Positions 43,960 through 51,910 of a stretch of 64,000 nucleotides of DNA are shown one piece after another; position 1 is the stretch's first letter, and the number at the start of each line of letters is the position of its first letter. The notes under the pieces were generated by a model. It was not told the origin of the DNA. It worked only from the letters and a program-made list of their open reading frames with translations, and did no database searches. Both the position numbers and the translations under genes were made by a program. The stretch spans positions 62,001 through 126,000 of IMG/VR virus record IMGVR_UViG_3300037475_000240. One strand, 5' to 3'. This stretch comes from a virus.

Positions 43960-44490
43960 TCAACCATTCTTTTTAGTTGGAGATACAAGTAAATACATAA
44001 ATTTACCTTCAAGAGAAATATTAGGAGAAGCAACAATTAAATCTTTTAACTGATCAATGATCCAATTAAGTTTATCAGCTCCAACCTCAGGATGAACAAT
44101 TTCACGTCCGCGAAATCTGATAGTGAATTTTACTTTATGACCTTCTAACAAAAATCCTTTAGCAGAATCAAGTTTATGATTTAAATCATTTTCATCTGTA
44201 TTAGGTCTAAAAGTAATTTCTTTTAATTCTTGAATTTTCTGATTTTTTTTAGCTTCTGAAAGCTTTTTCTTCTCATCATATTTAAACTTACCATAATCTA
44301 TAATTTTACAAACTGGCGGAATTCCCTTTGGATTTACTTCCACTAAATCCAAACCTTGATCTATTGCCATTTTAAGAGCATCGCGAATAGACATAATTCC
44401 TGGGGATGTTCCATCTTCTAAAATAACTCTAACCTGAGGAACACGAATTTGATTATTTATACGAATTTTATATTGATTATTTGTTTGCAT
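43960..44490 (-). CDS. infC: Translation initiation factor IF3
   Basis: 176 aa, full length. N-domain (INNQIRVPQVRVI, GLDLVEVNPKGIPPVCKIIDYGKFKY), Lys-rich linker, and C-domain (KFTIRFRGREIVHPEVG). IF3 guards start-codon choice and keeps 30S subunits free. AAAGG precedes the ATG. With bS21 and peptide deformylase it implies phage control over translation initiation. Confidence 0.95.
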   Translation of the reverse strand: MQTNNQYKIRINNQIRVPQVRVILEDGTSPGIMSIRDALKMAIDQGLDLVEVNPKGIPPVCKIIDYGKFKYDEKKKLSEAKKNQKIQELKEITFRPNTDENDLNHKLDSAKGFLLEGHKVKFTIRFRGREIVHPEVGADKLNWIIDQLKDLIVASPNISLEGKFMYLLVSPTKKNG

Positions 44491-44507
44491 TTGCCTTTAT
44501 TATAAAG

Positions 44508-44690
44508 TTATCTAAGTAATGGTAAATTGTGCGAGTGTATGACTCCAAATGCTTGAAGTACATATAAAAATACTATAAGAAAAACTATAGCATTGATTAC
44601 TGTTTTAATTCTAGAATCCATTGGAACAAGAACATTAAGTAAATATAAAAGAACACCTATTACAACTAGCGCGATTAAAAGGGAAACCAT
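44508..44690 (-). CDS. Small two-TM membrane protein (Thivi_2564-like)
   Basis: 60 aa, two hydrophobic helices separated by VPMDSRIK, the pattern of a small bacterial membrane-protein family. AAGGAG precedes the ATG. No known function. The 207 bases upstream (44691-44897) show no gene. Confidence 0.65.
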   Translation of the reverse strand: MVSLLIALVVIGVLLYLLNVLVPMDSRIKTVINAIVFLIVFLYVLQAFGVIHSHNLPLLR

Positions 44691-44897
44691 AGAAACTCCT
44701 TAAGGATATTAGGTGATTGCTATTAATTTTGTTAATCGTTTAATTGCATGCTATGCCTCAATGTGCATTTCACCATCTATAGATATGTCAATAAAGTCTA
44801 TGCTTTTAAAGATAATCAATTTATAATTATAAAGATAGCTGTTTTAGCATAATTTTGCTATTTTAAGTTATTAAAACGAGTAAATATGCCACATTAA

Positions 44898-45320
44898 TTA
44901 CCATTGTACATAATAAGAATAATCTGCAGGTATTAAACAAGTATGACTCTCATCATTAGGATGGTAGTCAGGAGGATTATATTGTTCCCTCACTCTTAAT
45001 CCGTCAACTTCTTTAATAGCTATCACAATTGATTCCACAGGGATATTATTTGGAATAATTGAAGATCCTAAAAAAATCTCTTTAATATGTTTATTATAAA
45101 TATCTCTTTTAATATTATTATCTATTTTTATATCTTCTTTTGCAATTAAATCAAATAAAGTGCTTTCAACCCAAACTTTAGCTTCAGGAATTTTAGTTTG
45201 TATCTGTTTATTTTTTCGATCACGTTCAAGCGCTTTTGCACGTAATTTTTCAGAAATTTTCTTATTTTCTTCTTGTTTTGCTTGATTTATTTTTTCTTCT
45301 AATTTTGGGTGCATTAACAT
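44898..45320 (-). CDS. Hypothetical protein
   Basis: 140 aa. Lys/Glu-rich N-terminal helix (about 40 residues), then an alpha/beta domain. GGAG precedes the ATG. Overlaps the end of the HNH gene by 59 bases, a long overlap that suggests horizontal arrival of one of them. Confidence 0.6.
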   Translation of the reverse strand: MLMHPKLEEKINQAKQEENKKISEKLRAKALERDRKNKQIQTKIPEAKVWVESTLFDLIAKEDIKIDNNIKRDIYNKHIKEIFLGSSIIPNNIPVESIVIAIKEVDGLRVREQYNPPDYHPNDESHTCLIPADYSYYVQW

Positions 45321-45753
45321 CTACTCCATAATTTTTTAATATAGAAATATCCAGTTTCCATTGTTTTGTGGAACGTTCAACCCATTTAATAAAAATATCC
45401 TCAATATATTTCTCAGCCGTTTTCTTTGACCAAGAATTAATTTTCATTAAATGACGTAAGGCGTGTTCGCTTTTATTTTGGATATTTGCGAGCCCAATAT
45501 GTTTAACCATATGACAGTCCGGGCACAAGGCGATCATTCCGACTAAAATTTGAATTAAATTTTTATCATCATATTCCCAAATTTCGTGACATTCTACAGG
45601 GTGTTTTTTACCAACATCACCACAAATTTGACAAACGTAATAAGCTTCTGAATATACTTTCTGGCGAATTATATCCCATTGTGTTTGAGTTACTTCTGAA
45701 CGTATGTTGGAAAACCAGCAGGTAGATGGAACAAGATCAATAGTTAACTTCAT
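45262..45753 (-). CDS. HNH endonuclease next to a tRNA
   Basis: 163 aa from the ATG at 45753, where MKLTIDLVPSTCW-type phage HNH proteins begin; an upstream extension would run through the tRNA. CQIC, VECHEIWEYD and CPDCHMVKH form the HNH core. The gene starts three bases after the CCA end of the tRNA at 45757, has no ribosome-binding site and probably shares its transcript. Likely a mobile nuclease. Confidence 0.85.
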   Translation of the reverse strand: MKLTIDLVPSTCWFSNIRSEVTQTQWDIIRQKVYSEAYYVCQICGDVGKKHPVECHEIWEYDDKNLIQILVGMIALCPDCHMVKHIGLANIQNKSEHALRHLMKINSWSKKTAEKYIEDIFIKWVERSTKQWKLDISILKNYGVDVNAPKIRRKNKSSKTRRK

Positions 45754-45756
45754 TTG

Positions 45757-45831
45757 TGGTGCGTCTAGGGAATTCTGCCATCCCAACCTACCAGTTTAGA
45801 ATTGGTCGCTCTACTTTTGAGCTATAGACGC
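45757..45831 (-). tRNA. tRNA-like gene with CUA (amber) anticodon
   Basis: 75 nt with all standard segment lengths: a perfect 7-bp acceptor (GCGTCTA/TAGACGC), GCTC/GAGC D-stem, a 5-bp anticodon stem with one A-C mismatch, loop TTCTAAA (U33, A37), encoded CCA. Anticodon CTA at 45797-45799 reads UAG. Unusual: the T-loop is GGCAGAA without the TTC motif, the D-loop AAAAGTA lacks the GG pair, and pair 53-61 is T-T. Elbow contacts would be lost on both sides, so it is either a divergent functional tRNA or a decaying one. Confidence 0.65.
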
Positions 45832-45889
45832 ATATTTCGAACTCACTATCAATACTATAACATAATATTACTATATAATAGGAGATATA

Positions 45890-46591
45890 ATGAAAAAAAT
45901 GACTGAAGAAAAATTAAAAGAAGCTGTAAAAAAATCAATTAGTATCGCTGGCGCTTTAAAATTTATGGAAATGAGTGTTACTACAGGTAACTATAAGTCT
46001 TTCCATAAGAAAGTAAAATTATACAATATAGATATAAATCATTTTTTAGGACAATCTCATTTACGTGGAGCTTCACATCAAACTAAAAAAAGTATACCTC
46101 TTGCAGATATTCTTGTAGAAGATAGTATGTTCTCTAATACTGCTTCACTTAAAATAAAATTATTAAAGACAAATTTGTTAAAATATGAATGTTATAACTG
46201 TGGAATTTCTAGTTGGAAGGACAAAGATTTAATATTACAATTAGATCATATTAATGGCATTTGGAATGACAACCGTTTAGAAAACTTACGATTATTGTGT
46301 CCAAATTGTCACTCCCAAACAGAAACATTTGCTGGTCGTAATATAAATAAAAATAAAGCAAAGGAAACAATTATTTATTATTATAGTAAGTGTGAAAATT
46401 GTGAAGAGCTTGTTCAACAAAAAAACACAACTAAATGTTTAGATTGTTATCTAAAATTACAACCTACTAAAATTTCATGGCCATCAACTAAAAATTTAAT
46501 CAAAATGGTAGAAGAAAGTAGTTATTTAGCGGTTGGGAAAAAACTAGGAGTTAGTGATAATGCTGTTAGAAAGAGAATAAAAAATCATTAA
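45890..46591 (+). CDS. HNH endonuclease with C-terminal helix-turn-helix
   Basis: 233 aa. CYNCG then LQLDHING-x-NDNRLENLRLLCPNCHSQT gives a complete HNH core; a second Cys pair set (CENC, CLDC) follows, and the last 40 residues form a helix-turn-helix (SYLAVGKKLGVSDNAVRKRIK). AGGAG precedes the ATG. Inserted between two CUA-anticodon tRNA-like genes, opposite to their strand, which fits a homing-type mobile gene. Confidence 0.88.
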   Translation: MKKMTEEKLKEAVKKSISIAGALKFMEMSVTTGNYKSFHKKVKLYNIDINHFLGQSHLRGASHQTKKSIPLADILVEDSMFSNTASLKIKLLKTNLLKYECYNCGISSWKDKDLILQLDHINGIWNDNRLENLRLLCPNCHSQTETFAGRNINKNKAKETIIYYYSKCENCEELVQQKNTTKCLDCYLKLQPTKISWPSTKNLIKMVEESSYLAVGKKLGVSDNAVRKRIKNH

Positions 46592-46596
46592 AATAG

Positions 46597-46671
46597 CTCT
46601 CTAGGTAGGATTTGAACCTACAATCATCTATTTAGAGTAGATAGCTTTAGACCACTGAGACTTACAGGAGA
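46597..46671 (-). tRNA. Second tRNA-like gene with CUA (amber) anticodon
   Basis: T-arm is canonical (GTAGG TTCAAAT CCTAC) and the anticodon arm is perfect (ATCTA CTCTAAA TAGAT), with anticodon CTA. The acceptor TCTCCTG/CTAGAGA has two mismatches (pairs 5 and 6), the D-stem pairs poorly, and CCA is not encoded. It could be a degenerate or edited tRNA. Some of the stem assignments may shift by one base. Confidence 0.5.
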
Positions 46672-46679
46672 ATAGTTGA

Positions 46680-46796
46680 GGCGGCAGGTAAGATTCGCAC
46701 TTACATCCTCTTCTTTAACTAAGAAGTGCTCGGTCATAAATTATTTATCATATCACGTTAATATGAGATATTTCATTTTAATTGAGCTACTGCCAC
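46680..46796 (-). tRNA. tRNA-Asn(GUU)-like gene with a 52-nt D-loop
   Basis: Acceptor GTGGCAG/CTGCCGC (one G-U pair), D-stem GCTC/GAGC, anticodon stem CTTCT/AGAAG with loop TAGTTAA, T-arm GTAAG TGCGAAT CTTAC, discriminator C, no encoded CCA. The D-loop is 52 nt instead of 7-11 and contains its own hairpin (TCATAT/ATATGA). Base 33 is A in place of the nearly invariant U. May be a tRNA with an insertion, or a pseudogene. Confidence 0.5.
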
Positions 46797-46837
46797 ATAA
46801 AATCTATAACAACTATAATTTATTTTTTAATGAAAAA

Positions 46838-47572
46838 TTAAACTTGAACTCCAGCACCATAATAAGATGTAACCCATGCATCTAAAGCAGCTTTTTCACC
46901 TGATGTGGGTTCTCCATTCCAGGCTCCAACAGCCGCAATATCTACATCAGAACTTGTTGTTGATGCATTTGATCTAGCGAATAAAACGAAAGATGGAGCA
47001 TCGGAATTACCAGCATTAGCTCCAGTAACGGATGTAGATCCAGCTTTTACGTAATCAGAAGTGCTATTAGTAAATGATGTTTCTACACGAGTGGCAACTC
47101 CAATTGTTGCTCCACCATTTACGTTAACTTGAGTTGTGTTGCTTTGTCGAATATTGACTCCACCTGATGCTTGTGAAATCGCTAAAATACCATTACCACC
47201 AGCCATAATGTATCTACCTGATAAGCTTGAACGTTGACGCAAAATTACCCAGAACCACACTGGCGTGGTACCAGGTACTGGTGGATCCCAAGTCATTGTC
47301 ATAGCAGCATTATTACTACTAGTTAGACTATTTCGTGAACCAAAATTAGAATCTGCAATATTATAAGCTGGTTGTAAGCCGGTGTTAGCTTGAACAGCAT
47401 TATTTCCATTTCCACTTTGATCTGCCCATAACGATGCACCTGTTACAACTGTAACTCCAAGATCCGCAATTAAATAGAAAAAGGCTGATCTACTAGTTAT
47501 AATAGACAAAGGATCAGTTGGTCCTATTTGTACTGAATTTTTTATCCAAGATATTGTTGCTGTACCAGGCAT
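46838..47572 (-). CDS. Tail-fibre-like protein with LamG/lectin-type domain
   Basis: 244 aa, rich in Ser, Thr, Asn, Gly and Ala, few charges. WADQSGNGNNAVQANTGLQP near residue 48 is the start of a concanavalin-like (LamG) sandwich as used in phage adhesins. No signal peptide. Probably a receptor-binding appendage. Confidence 0.65.
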   Translation of the reverse strand: MPGTATISWIKNSVQIGPTDPLSIITSRSAFFYLIADLGVTVVTGASLWADQSGNGNNAVQANTGLQPAYNIADSNFGSRNSLTSSNNAAMTMTWDPPVPGTTPVWFWVILRQRSSLSGRYIMAGGNGILAISQASGGVNIRQSNTTQVNVNGGATIGVATRVETSFTNSTSDYVKAGSTSVTGANAGNSDAPSFVLFARSNASTTSSDVDIAAVGAWNGEPTSGEKAALDAWVTSYYGAGVQV

Positions 47573-47599
47573 ATAAATATGCCGTTACAGTAATATAAA

Positions 47600-47887
47600 T
47601 TACTTAAATGCTAACTTTAAATTATTAACTAATTTTTTAGTTAATTTGCCGGGCTCTATACAAATTGCAGTAAGAGAATTATTTAAATCTGGTTCTAAAA
47701 ATTTTGAATATTTTAACTCTAATTCTTCTGATTTATTAATTAAATTAATTAAATCACTTTCAGAAGCTACAGCTAATAGACAAATATAATTTGAATTATT
47801 AAACCATTCTTTATCTATTTCAGGATGATCATTTGAGAATTGTCTTAAAGCATGACATAGTTGTGATGCTTGTTGACCAAAATTCAA
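47600..47887 (-). CDS. Hypothetical protein
   Basis: 95 aa, helical with Leu/Asn-rich stretches. No motif recognised. Confidence 0.6.
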   Translation of the reverse strand: MNFGQQASQLCHALRQFSNDHPEIDKEWFNNSNYICLLAVASESDLINLINKSEELELKYSKFLEPDLNNSLTAICIEPGKLTKKLVNNLKLAFK

Positions 47888-47915
47888 ATCATTTCTAGTA
47901 ATTACGTATAACTTA

Positions 47916-48302
47916 TCATTTTGTTGAATCTACGACATTTTTTATTTCCTTCATTTTTGACACAAATTTACGACCATGTTCACGCCATTTTTCAACAGCT
48001 TCAGCATACCTATTTCCATTATCTTGGCATTCTGATAAATCAATAGGCACTTCTGGATCTTCTAATAATACATCAGCCAAACTTAGTGGATTAATAAATA
48101 TTTTCATTCCTCTGGAAGTAATTTTTCCGCCCACTATATTATAGTATGGAAGGCTTTCATCTCGATTAAGTATTTCTAATCTTCCATCATAATAAGCTGG
48201 AACAATTTCTACAAAATGTATATCATTGTTACCAATACAACATTCAGCCTCACCTGACGGATCTTCTTTCATTAATAACTCAATTAATTTTTTAGTTTTC
48301 AT
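47916..48302 (-). CDS. Hypothetical protein
   Basis: 128 aa, acidic, alpha/beta; overlaps the HD-like gene by four bases (ATGA). A CCIGNNDIH stretch lies near residue 22. No family recognised. Confidence 0.65.
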   Translation of the reverse strand: MKTKKLIELLMKEDPSGEAECCIGNNDIHFVEIVPAYYDGRLEILNRDESLPYYNIVGGKITSRGMKIFINPLSLADVLLEDPEVPIDLSECQDNGNRYAEAVEKWREHGRKFVSKMKEIKNVVDSTK

Positions 48303-48844
48303 TTAATAAATAATTTCTGACAAATAGCTTTGCCTCGCTTGTTAATTTGATTCCATTTAATTTTAAATGATTCAGATGTGCAACCACCAAACATTTTAGA
48401 ATTAGAATGAATTTCGGCTAATCCTACTATTAACAAAGTAATAGCCTCTGGATACTTAATAAAATTATCTACATCTATTGCTTTCATTTTATGAATAAGC
48501 ATATCCATTTTCATTAGTTGAGCGGCTTGTAAATTACCACCCACGCTCAACCAAACTTCATAAGATTTTTCTGCATGATTAGGAAAATGTTTCTTACCAA
48601 GACTATCTATTTCTAAACAATAAATTTTTCCACAATCATGATAGATTGTATATTCTTCAATAATACTTTCAGATAATAAGTTATTTAATATTTGTTCGCG
48701 AAATTGAAAAAACCATTCAGGTAATCTCCAGCCTGACAATTCCACATTGTTTTTTAACATAAATAATAATTCAAAATAGTGCTCTTTTACAGAAATTCCA
48801 TGTTGGTAAATGGTTTGATTTTCTGTTTGCAAACAGCTCTGCAT
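48299..48844 (-). CDS. HD-domain phosphohydrolase-like protein
   Basis: 181 aa. QHGISVKEHYFELL (first His), YHDCGK near residue 68 (the HD doublet), NHAEKSYEVW and DMLIHKM (later ligands) follow HD-domain order. Members hydrolyse nucleotides or phosphodiesters. Phage roles include nucleotide salvage and cleavage of signalling nucleotides. The specific substrate is unknown. Confidence 0.7.
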   Translation of the reverse strand: MQSCLQTENQTIYQHGISVKEHYFELLFMLKNNVELSGWRLPEWFFQFREQILNNLLSESIIEEYTIYHDCGKIYCLEIDSLGKKHFPNHAEKSYEVWLSVGGNLQAAQLMKMDMLIHKMKAIDVDNFIKYPEAITLLIVGLAEIHSNSKMFGGCTSESFKIKWNQINKRGKAICQKLFIK

Positions 48845-48898
48845 ATCTAAAATTAATTGACTCTATAACATTTTAACTCCTAATTATATATACCGTTA

Positions 48899-49252
48899 TT
48901 ACATAAAAGCTTTAAGCCCTAAAATTTTTTCAAATTCTTTTTGAGAAGAACACTCAATATTTTTACCTTTATAAAACCAAGCGACAGCTCCAGTTATAAA
49001 AATAACTGCAGGTCCATCTAACCTGTGAATTAATCCATATTCATACCATTCTTTATATTTTCCACTTTGTGAGATATAAGCAGGTCCATTAATTCTATGT
49101 AATTTTCCTTCAAAATACCATTCTTCATCACCATTAGAATATTCAATGGCAGGTCCATCTACTCGATGTAAAACATTATTTTTATACCATTTGAATCCAT
49201 TTGCATATTCAAACACACCATTTTTTATAACGTCTTCAGCCATGCTGCACAT
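48899..49252 (-). CDS. Repeat protein with GxxHRxDGPA repeats
   Basis: 117 aa composed of three to four units of about 23-25 residues: LHRVDGPAIEY, LHRINGPAYIS, IHRLDGPAVIF, separated by WYxxG segments. Similar MORN/YwqK-like repeats occur in bacteria, phages and giant viruses, mostly without a known role. Overlaps the Orn-like gene by 28 bases. Confidence 0.7.
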   Translation of the reverse strand: MCSMAEDVIKNGVFEYANGFKWYKNNVLHRVDGPAIEYSNGDEEWYFEGKLHRINGPAYISQSGKYKEWYEYGLIHRLDGPAVIFITGAVAWFYKGKNIECSSQKEFEKILGLKAFM

Positions 49253-49746
49253 TCTTTTGCATGAGAAACTGATTCAATAATATCATCTTTAGCTCTATGA
49301 GCTTCAGCTTTTTTAAATTCAGGCATACCTAAACTTTGGCAAAATAACTTCACTGAAGATACATCATAGTGACGATGAGAAAATCTATCATGAAGTGGTG
49401 CCATATATTGTTTAATAAACCCAGCATCAAAATGAATTGCGCTACCAGCATAGATTGGCATGCTTTTTCTATTTACAGCAGTAGGAATTAATTTTAATAA
49501 ATCCTCTTGAACATCTTCAATAGTTGCAGTGCTTTCTAAGCACTCTTTAAGCAAACCATTTTTAGTATGCATTTCTCTTACAAAAGGATCTAAAGATTCA
49601 TCTTGGCTAAATTTTAAAACATTTTGATATACAAAATTAATGTTAAAAGGATCTTCTAGAGTTGCTTTATAAACTGCAACTTCTAATATTTTATCTATTT
49701 CAGGTTTAAGTCCAGTTGTTTCTAAATCAATCCAATATAAATCCAT
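49225..49746 (-). CDS. orn: Oligoribonuclease-like 3'-5' exonuclease (DEDDh)
   Basis: 173 aa, the usual Orn length. WIDLETTGL (Asp7, Glu9), AGSAIHFDAGFI (second Asp), YDVSSVKLF, and HRAKDDIIES (His and last Asp) match oligoribonuclease. It degrades 2-5 nt RNA to nucleotides, recycling products of host RNA breakdown. One-base overlap with the M23 gene. Confidence 0.9.
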   Translation of the reverse strand: MDLYWIDLETTGLKPEIDKILEVAVYKATLEDPFNINFVYQNVLKFSQDESLDPFVREMHTKNGLLKECLESTATIEDVQEDLLKLIPTAVNRKSMPIYAGSAIHFDAGFIKQYMAPLHDRFSHRHYDVSSVKLFCQSLGMPEFKKAEAHRAKDDIIESVSHAKECAAWLKTL

Positions 49747-50237
49747 TATGTGCCCTTCAGTTTTTCTAAAAAGGTTCTTGGGTCCAATAGTTCTTCTGGC
49801 TTAGGCTCATCATGCTTCCAAGTAACATGATGTCTTGTACCTATCGTATACTGCTCTAAATGCAGCATAGTAGTACCATTGCCTTTATCTTTTTTTAAAA
49901 CCGGAACAATGTGTGCTATAACTTCGCCTTCGGTCACTTTATAATTTTTAATTATGTGTGGCAATGGTTTTAATTCGCAATAACCTACTACGCCAGAATT
50001 TCCTTCAATTAAGATTGACCAAGTATCTAACCACCAAGGACTTGGAGGCTCGGCTTCAGCTCCAGTAAAGTGTTCAATATGAACAACAACTCCATCTTCA
50101 ATAGATTGAACTTCTTCTCCTGATGAACAATAAAGATCTATTCCAGGATGATAATAAAAAGATCTTTTGAAGGCAAAGTCTCCGACAGATCCAAGATCAG
50201 GTATAGAGGGCTGTTTATTTTTTAATGGCCATTTCAT
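49746..50237 (-). CDS. M23-family metallopeptidase-like protein
   Basis: 163 aa. HPGIDLYC-x2-GEEVQSIEDGVVV and later MLHLEQYTIG are the zinc-site and beta-core segments of M23 (lysostaphin-type) peptidases, which cut peptidoglycan cross-links. The HxH motif reads HLE, so catalysis is doubtful; it may be a wall-binding or structural relative. No signal peptide. Divergent from the endolysin gene. Confidence 0.65.
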   Translation of the reverse strand: MKWPLKNKQPSIPDLGSVGDFAFKRSFYYHPGIDLYCSSGEEVQSIEDGVVVHIEHFTGAEAEPPSPWWLDTWSILIEGNSGVVGYCELKPLPHIIKNYKVTEGEVIAHIVPVLKKDKGNGTTMLHLEQYTIGTRHHVTWKHDEPKPEELLDPRTFLEKLKGT

Positions 50238-50309
50238 GTAAAATTATTATATATTTTTTATAATATTGATGTTTACCATTATTATCTTATATAAGAGTAG
50301 GAGAATATT

Positions 50310-50945
50310 ATGACAGCAAAATTAGTTACAGCCGTAAGAACAACATATAATCAACAACAAATGATTAAAGGATTCGTTGAGGGCTGGTTTAAACAATTTG
50401 GATCAGTTCCAAAAAAAGAATCTATTGGGGTTTTATATTCTCAAAATGCATTAGAGACTGGCGGAACAGTTTCAATGTGGAACAATAATGTTGGTAACGT
50501 TAAATTTGTACCTAATAAAGATCCTAATCTTGATGCAGGCAAAGAATATATGATGTTAGCAAATGTTTGGGAGATTATTGGTGGAGTAAAGAAAATATTT
50601 AATCCACCAGATCCAGCCACTTGGTTTAGATCTTTTCCAACTTTAGCTGAAGGCATTAGCTTTCATCTTGATACATTAAAAAATAAAAATTTTAAAAGTG
50701 CATGGACTGCAGTCGATTCAGGTAATCCAGCAGCCTTTGCTCATTTGTTAAAACTAAAAGGATACTATACTGCACCTGAAGCAGATTATATTAAGTTAAT
50801 GAATTTTTATTATTCAAAATATATGAAGGATAGTACGTTTGAAGTTGCTATTAAATCACTACCAGTAGCTCCAGTTATTGAGGTTGATCCAGCTCCACCC
50901 GTAAGTGATTCCTTTTTTGATAAATTTAAAAAAATCTTAGGATAA
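50310..50945 (+). CDS. Endolysin/virion glucosaminidase-like peptidoglycan hydrolase
   Basis: 211 aa. SQNALETGGT (catalytic Glu), MWNNNVGNVKF, FRSFPTLAEGISFHLDTL and GYYTAPEADYIKL match glucosaminidase/lysozyme-fold hydrolases that cut glycan strands. A Pro-rich C-terminal linker follows, ending in a basic amphipathic helix (FDKFKKIL) that might interact with membrane. TAGGAG precedes the ATG. The short divergent gap with the M23-like gene suggests a lysis module. Confidence 0.75.
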   Translation: MTAKLVTAVRTTYNQQQMIKGFVEGWFKQFGSVPKKESIGVLYSQNALETGGTVSMWNNNVGNVKFVPNKDPNLDAGKEYMMLANVWEIIGGVKKIFNPPDPATWFRSFPTLAEGISFHLDTLKNKNFKSAWTAVDSGNPAAFAHLLKLKGYYTAPEADYIKLMNFYYSKYMKDSTFEVAIKSLPVAPVIEVDPAPPVSDSFFDKFKKILG

Positions 50946-51230
50946 AGTTACTGTAGAATTAGTTAATACTGCAACAAATTTAGCTTTGAATTTTTCTTGT
51001 TCAGGATAATCTCCCAACATAAAAACTGCATTTGCATTTATAATTGTCAAATGATAGTCTGTTAAATGTTGACTAATTTCATCTGGCATTCCACCAAACT
51101 CTGGATAATAAACTTGAAACCCATAATGGTCTCCGACTAAAAGCACATTATCATTAACGTCTTTAAGGATCCTGTCTCTATTATCCCAAAACCAATTAAC
51201 TAATGGTTCTAACCAAACTACCATTTTCAT
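50937..51230 (-). CDS. Hypothetical protein downstream of tmRNA
   Basis: 97 aa from the ATG at 51230; the longer frame would run into the tmRNA 3' end, so the internal start is preferred. Small alpha/beta protein. Converges with the endolysin gene, with nine bases overlap. No family recognised. Confidence 0.6.
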   Translation of the reverse strand: MKMVVWLEPLVNWFWDNRDRILKDVNDNVLLVGDHYGFQVYYPEFGGMPDEISQHLTDYHLTIINANAVFMLGDYPEQEKFKAKFVAVLTNSTVTLS

Positions 51231-51252
51231 AATACATAATTTCCTAATAAAT

Positions 51253-51608
51253 TGGTGTAGGCGCAGGGTATCGAAGCCCTGGTCCACAAAACGTCATTAT
51301 CGAAATTCATTCACAAGCTTAGTTAATGTTAACGTCACTAACAACGTTGAAAGAATTCGCTCTCACGGGCTATCTACATTAATTTCATGTTGAACTATAT
51401 AGAGTTATCCAACACTATCTTTAGTGGGTTTATACTTCTTTGATTACCAAAAATATCTCATCTGGAAGTATCAAGTGTGCCCTTAGGCTGCTTGAGCAAT
51501 GCTATTATCGTTTGCATTTGGACGTTTAATTGCTTTTTATAAGGTTGCAATCATCCTTAGCTTGCATCATTTCGACAAATCTTTTCCATGTCGAATCCAT
51601 TCGCCCAC
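51253..51608 (-). ncRNA. ssrA: Transfer-messenger RNA (tmRNA)
   Basis: 356 nt. The 5' end GTGGGCG pairs with CGCCTAC before A-CCA, and the single wobble is G3-U70, the alanine identity pair. The 5' domain carries ATGGATTCGACATGG, matching the conserved tmRNA start, and the T-arm is CAGGG..TTCGA..CCCTG. The tag frame at 51515-51483 reads ANDNSIAQAA then TAA; with the charged Ala the tag is A-ANDNSIAQAA. Rescues stalled ribosomes and tags nascent chains for proteolysis. The usual tag end LAA is QAA here. Confidence 0.93.
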
Positions 51609-51627
51609 ATATTCGTAACAACAGAAT

Positions 51628-51813
51628 TTAACTTCTGCTTTTAAATTGATTTGCTGGTATTGGATGAGCACCATTCAAATAAGAATTATATCCACCTCTA
51701 CCATCATCAATCCAAACACTATTATTACCACAACTACATATTAAATAGTAATCAACACCCATGCGAGTGTCTTTACCACAAATATGTCCGCAATTTGAAC
51801 AAACATAATCCAT
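51628..51813 (-). CDS. Small zinc-ribbon protein
   Basis: 61 aa. CSNCG-x2-C near the N-terminus and CSCG near residue 27 make a four-Cys zinc ribbon followed by a Gly/Asn-rich tail. Lies between tmRNA and tRNA genes and may bind RNA, but nothing shows this directly. Confidence 0.65.
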   Translation of the reverse strand: MDYVCSNCGHICGKDTRMGVDYYLICSCGNNSVWIDDGRGGYNSYLNGAHPIPANQFKSRS

Positions 51814-51828
51814 ATTAATCCTAATAGT

Positions 51829-51903
51829 TGGAGCTACAGGTGAGAATCAAACTCACGACAACCTACCTACCAAGTAGGGATTCTATCACTGAATTACTGT
51901 AGC
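51829..51903 (-). tRNA. tRNA-Thr(GGU)
   Basis: 75 nt: acceptor GCTACAG/CTGTAGC perfect, D-stem ATTC/GAAT, anticodon stem CCTAC/GTAGG perfect with loop TTGGTAG (anticodon GGT), T-arm GTGAG/CTCAC, discriminator T and encoded CCA. Odd points: the T-loop is TTTGATT (C56 changed to T), and the D-arm resembles tRNA-Gly. Confidence 0.85.
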
Positions 51904-51910
51904 TTACTAA

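Noticed and set aside
46676-46885. Plus-strand 69-aa ORF
   Set aside because: It runs across the tRNA-Asn-like gene on the opposite strand and shows no protein features or ribosome-binding site.
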